Shown: positions 62,854 to 64,000 of the stretch, piece after piece
Position numbering within the stretch: position 1 is the first letter of the stretch
Layout of the letters: each line of letters starts with the position of its first letter
DNA from: CAYUYV01 sp964561475
GTDB taxonomy: Bacteria; Pseudomonadota; Alphaproteobacteria; JAJFIK01
NCBI GenBank assembly: GCA_964561475.1
Contig: CAZLPU010000003.1
Coordinates: 55,684 to 119,683, forward strand
DNA length: 64,000 nucleotides
Direction: 5' to 3'
Position numbers and translations under genes: made by a program
The notes under the pieces: model-generated
What the model was told of the DNA's origin: nothing
Databases searched by the model: none
The model's input: only the letters and a program-made list of their open reading frames with translations

Positions 62854-64000
62854 TCAGGACCGCTGCGGCGCTTCGGGATGGCCAAGCCGATCCCCCAGCT
62901 TGTCCAGCAAATCAAGGGCGGCCTCACCGATCACCGTGCCCGGGGGGAAGATGGCGCTGGCACCCACCTCAAGCAGAGCGTCATAATCCTGGGGCGGAAT
63001 GACCCCGCCCACCACGATCATGATGTCGTCCCGGCCCTGGGCGGCGAGGGCCTCGCGCAGCTGGGGCACCAGGGTCAGGTGACCGGCCGCAAGGGAACTG
63101 ACGCCGACAATGTGAACGTCGTTCTCGACGGCTTGGCGGGCCGCCTCATCGGCGGTCTGGAACAGGGGGCCGATATCCACATCGAAGCCCAGATCGGCGA
63201 AGGCGGTGGCGATCACCTTCTGGCCCCGGTCATGGCCGTCCTGGCCGAGCTTGGCGACAAGGATTCGCGGGCGTCGGCCCTCGTCCTCGATGAATTTCTC
63301 AACACGTTCCCGGATGCCGCTCACGTTCTTCGTGTCCTCACCCACTTCGCTGGAATAGACGCCGGAGATGGTGCGGATCTCCGCCGTGTGACGGCCGAAC
63401 ACCGCCTCCATGGCATCGGAAATCTCGCCCACGGTGGCCTTGGCCCGGGCGGCATCCACCGCCAGGGCGAGGAGGTTGCCGCTGCCTTCACCGGCGGCGG
63501 TGGTAATGGCCTTGAGAGCGGTCTGCACCGTGCTCTCGTCCCGTTCCGTGCGCAGAGCTTTGAGCTTCTCGATCTGCTCATGGCGCACGGCGGAATTGTC
63601 GACCTTCAGGACGTCAACGGATTCAGGTTCGTCCAGCCGGTAGCGGTTCACACCCACAATGGTCTGGCGGCCGGAGTCGATGCGGGCCTGGGTCCGGGCG
63701 GCGGCCTCCTCGATGCGCATTTTCGGGATGCCCGCCTCGATGGCCTTGGCCATGCCGCCGTTTTGCTCCACTTCCTCAATGTGGCCCCATGCCCGTTTGG
63801 CCAGATCATGGGTCAAGCGCTCCACATAGTAGCTGCCGCCCCAGGGATCGATGATCCGTGTGGTGCCGGTTTCCTGCTGGATGAGAAGCTGGGTGTTCCG
63901 GGCGATCCGGGCGGAGAAGTCCGTCGGCAGTGCCAGGGCCTCATCGAAGGAATTGGTGTGCAGGGACTGGGTGTGGCCGTTGGTGGCGGCAAGCGCTTCC
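62854..64000 (-). CDS. scpA: Methylmalonyl-CoA mutase, C-terminal part
   Basis: The frame runs off the window edge, so only about 382 codons of a roughly 715-residue enzyme are seen. The B12-binding motif GQDGHDRGQKV (DxHxxG) and the following GPLFQTADEAARQAV and VVGGVIPPQDYDALL are present, as is RIIDPWGGSYYVE near the edge. It interconverts methylmalonyl- and succinyl-CoA, closing propionyl-CoA oxidation, and is followed by meaB. Confidence 0.95.
   Translation of the reverse strand, partial: EALAATNGHTQSLHTNSFDEALALPTDFSARIARNTQLLIQQETGTTRIIDPWGGSYYVERLTHDLAKRAWGHIEEVEQNGGMAKAIEAGIPKMRIEEAAARTQARIDSGRQTIVGVNRYRLDEPESVDVLKVDNSAVRHEQIEKLKALRTERDESTVQTALKAITTAAGEGSGNLLALAVDAARAKATVGEISDAMEAVFGRHTAEIRTISGVYSSEVGEDTKNVSGIRERVEKFIEDEGRRPRILVAKLGQDGHDRGQKVIATAFADLGFDVDIGPLFQTADEAARQAVENDVHIVGVSSLAAGHLTLVPQLREALAAQGRDDIMIVVGGVIPPQDYDALLEVGASAIFPPGTVIGEAALDLLDKLGDRLGHPEAPQRS

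Overview
The window is GC-rich chromosomal DNA with dense, mostly metabolic gene content. It is most likely from an alphaproteobacterium of Rhodospirillales type. The markers for this are the Usg and TIGR02301 small proteins, a DUF2007 protein next to a TrmN6-like methyltransferase and divergent from polyprenyl diphosphate synthase, an ETF-ubiquinone oxidoreductase, an FNR-type box before a universal stress protein, and an NrtR-type NAD regulator. The assignment is inferred from gene families, not from a database match. I saw no rRNA, tRNA, CRISPR array, intact insertion sequence or prophage.

Layout. 1-6.6 kb: the 3' end of ETF-QO, a TPR lipoprotein overlapping ispE, a sulfotransferase-fold protein and two secreted proteins. 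6.8-17.6 kb: ispB (-), then a + strand run of DUF2007 protein, TrmN6-like methyltransferase, S49 peptidase, small membrane protein, glyQ, glyS, ppdK and a MeaB-type GTPase. 17.6-24.1 kb (-): de novo NAD synthesis nadA-nadB-nadC, preceded by an NrtR-like regulator and two candidate operators, then a dual-specificity phosphatase-like protein and an HD-domain hydrolase. 24.2-31.3 kb (+): a large secreted LamG/FG-GAP protein, a Lon-like protease and a tandem universal stress protein behind an FNR-like box. 31.4-47.9 kb: mixed accessory and housekeeping genes (KAS III-like enzyme, tag, VOC protein, ygfZ, dihydroorotase, usg, acrylyl-CoA reductase-like enzyme, LysE exporter, IlvX-like TPP enzyme, several unknown envelope proteins, nitronate monooxygenase, SDR, and a papain-fold protein without its catalytic cysteine). 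48.8-58.9 kb (-): ilvD-ilvC-ilvG-ilvM-leuA-leuC-leuD-leuB, eight tightly packed genes covering most of valine, isoleucine and leucine synthesis. 59.3-64 kb: two GST-fold proteins, a Nudix hydrolase, meaB and the 3' part of methylmalonyl-CoA mutase.

The most interesting element is the leader of the ilv-leu cluster. On the minus strand a candidate sigma70 promoter is followed by a short frame whose end is packed with Leu, Val and Ile codons, a 7-nt antiterminator pairing, and a strong intrinsic terminator about 110 nt before ilvD. This is the layout of classical ribosome-mediated attenuation, here apparently governing the whole pathway from one site. Second is the nadA promoter, where two related 17-bp inverted repeats lie downstream of an NrtR-like regulator gene.
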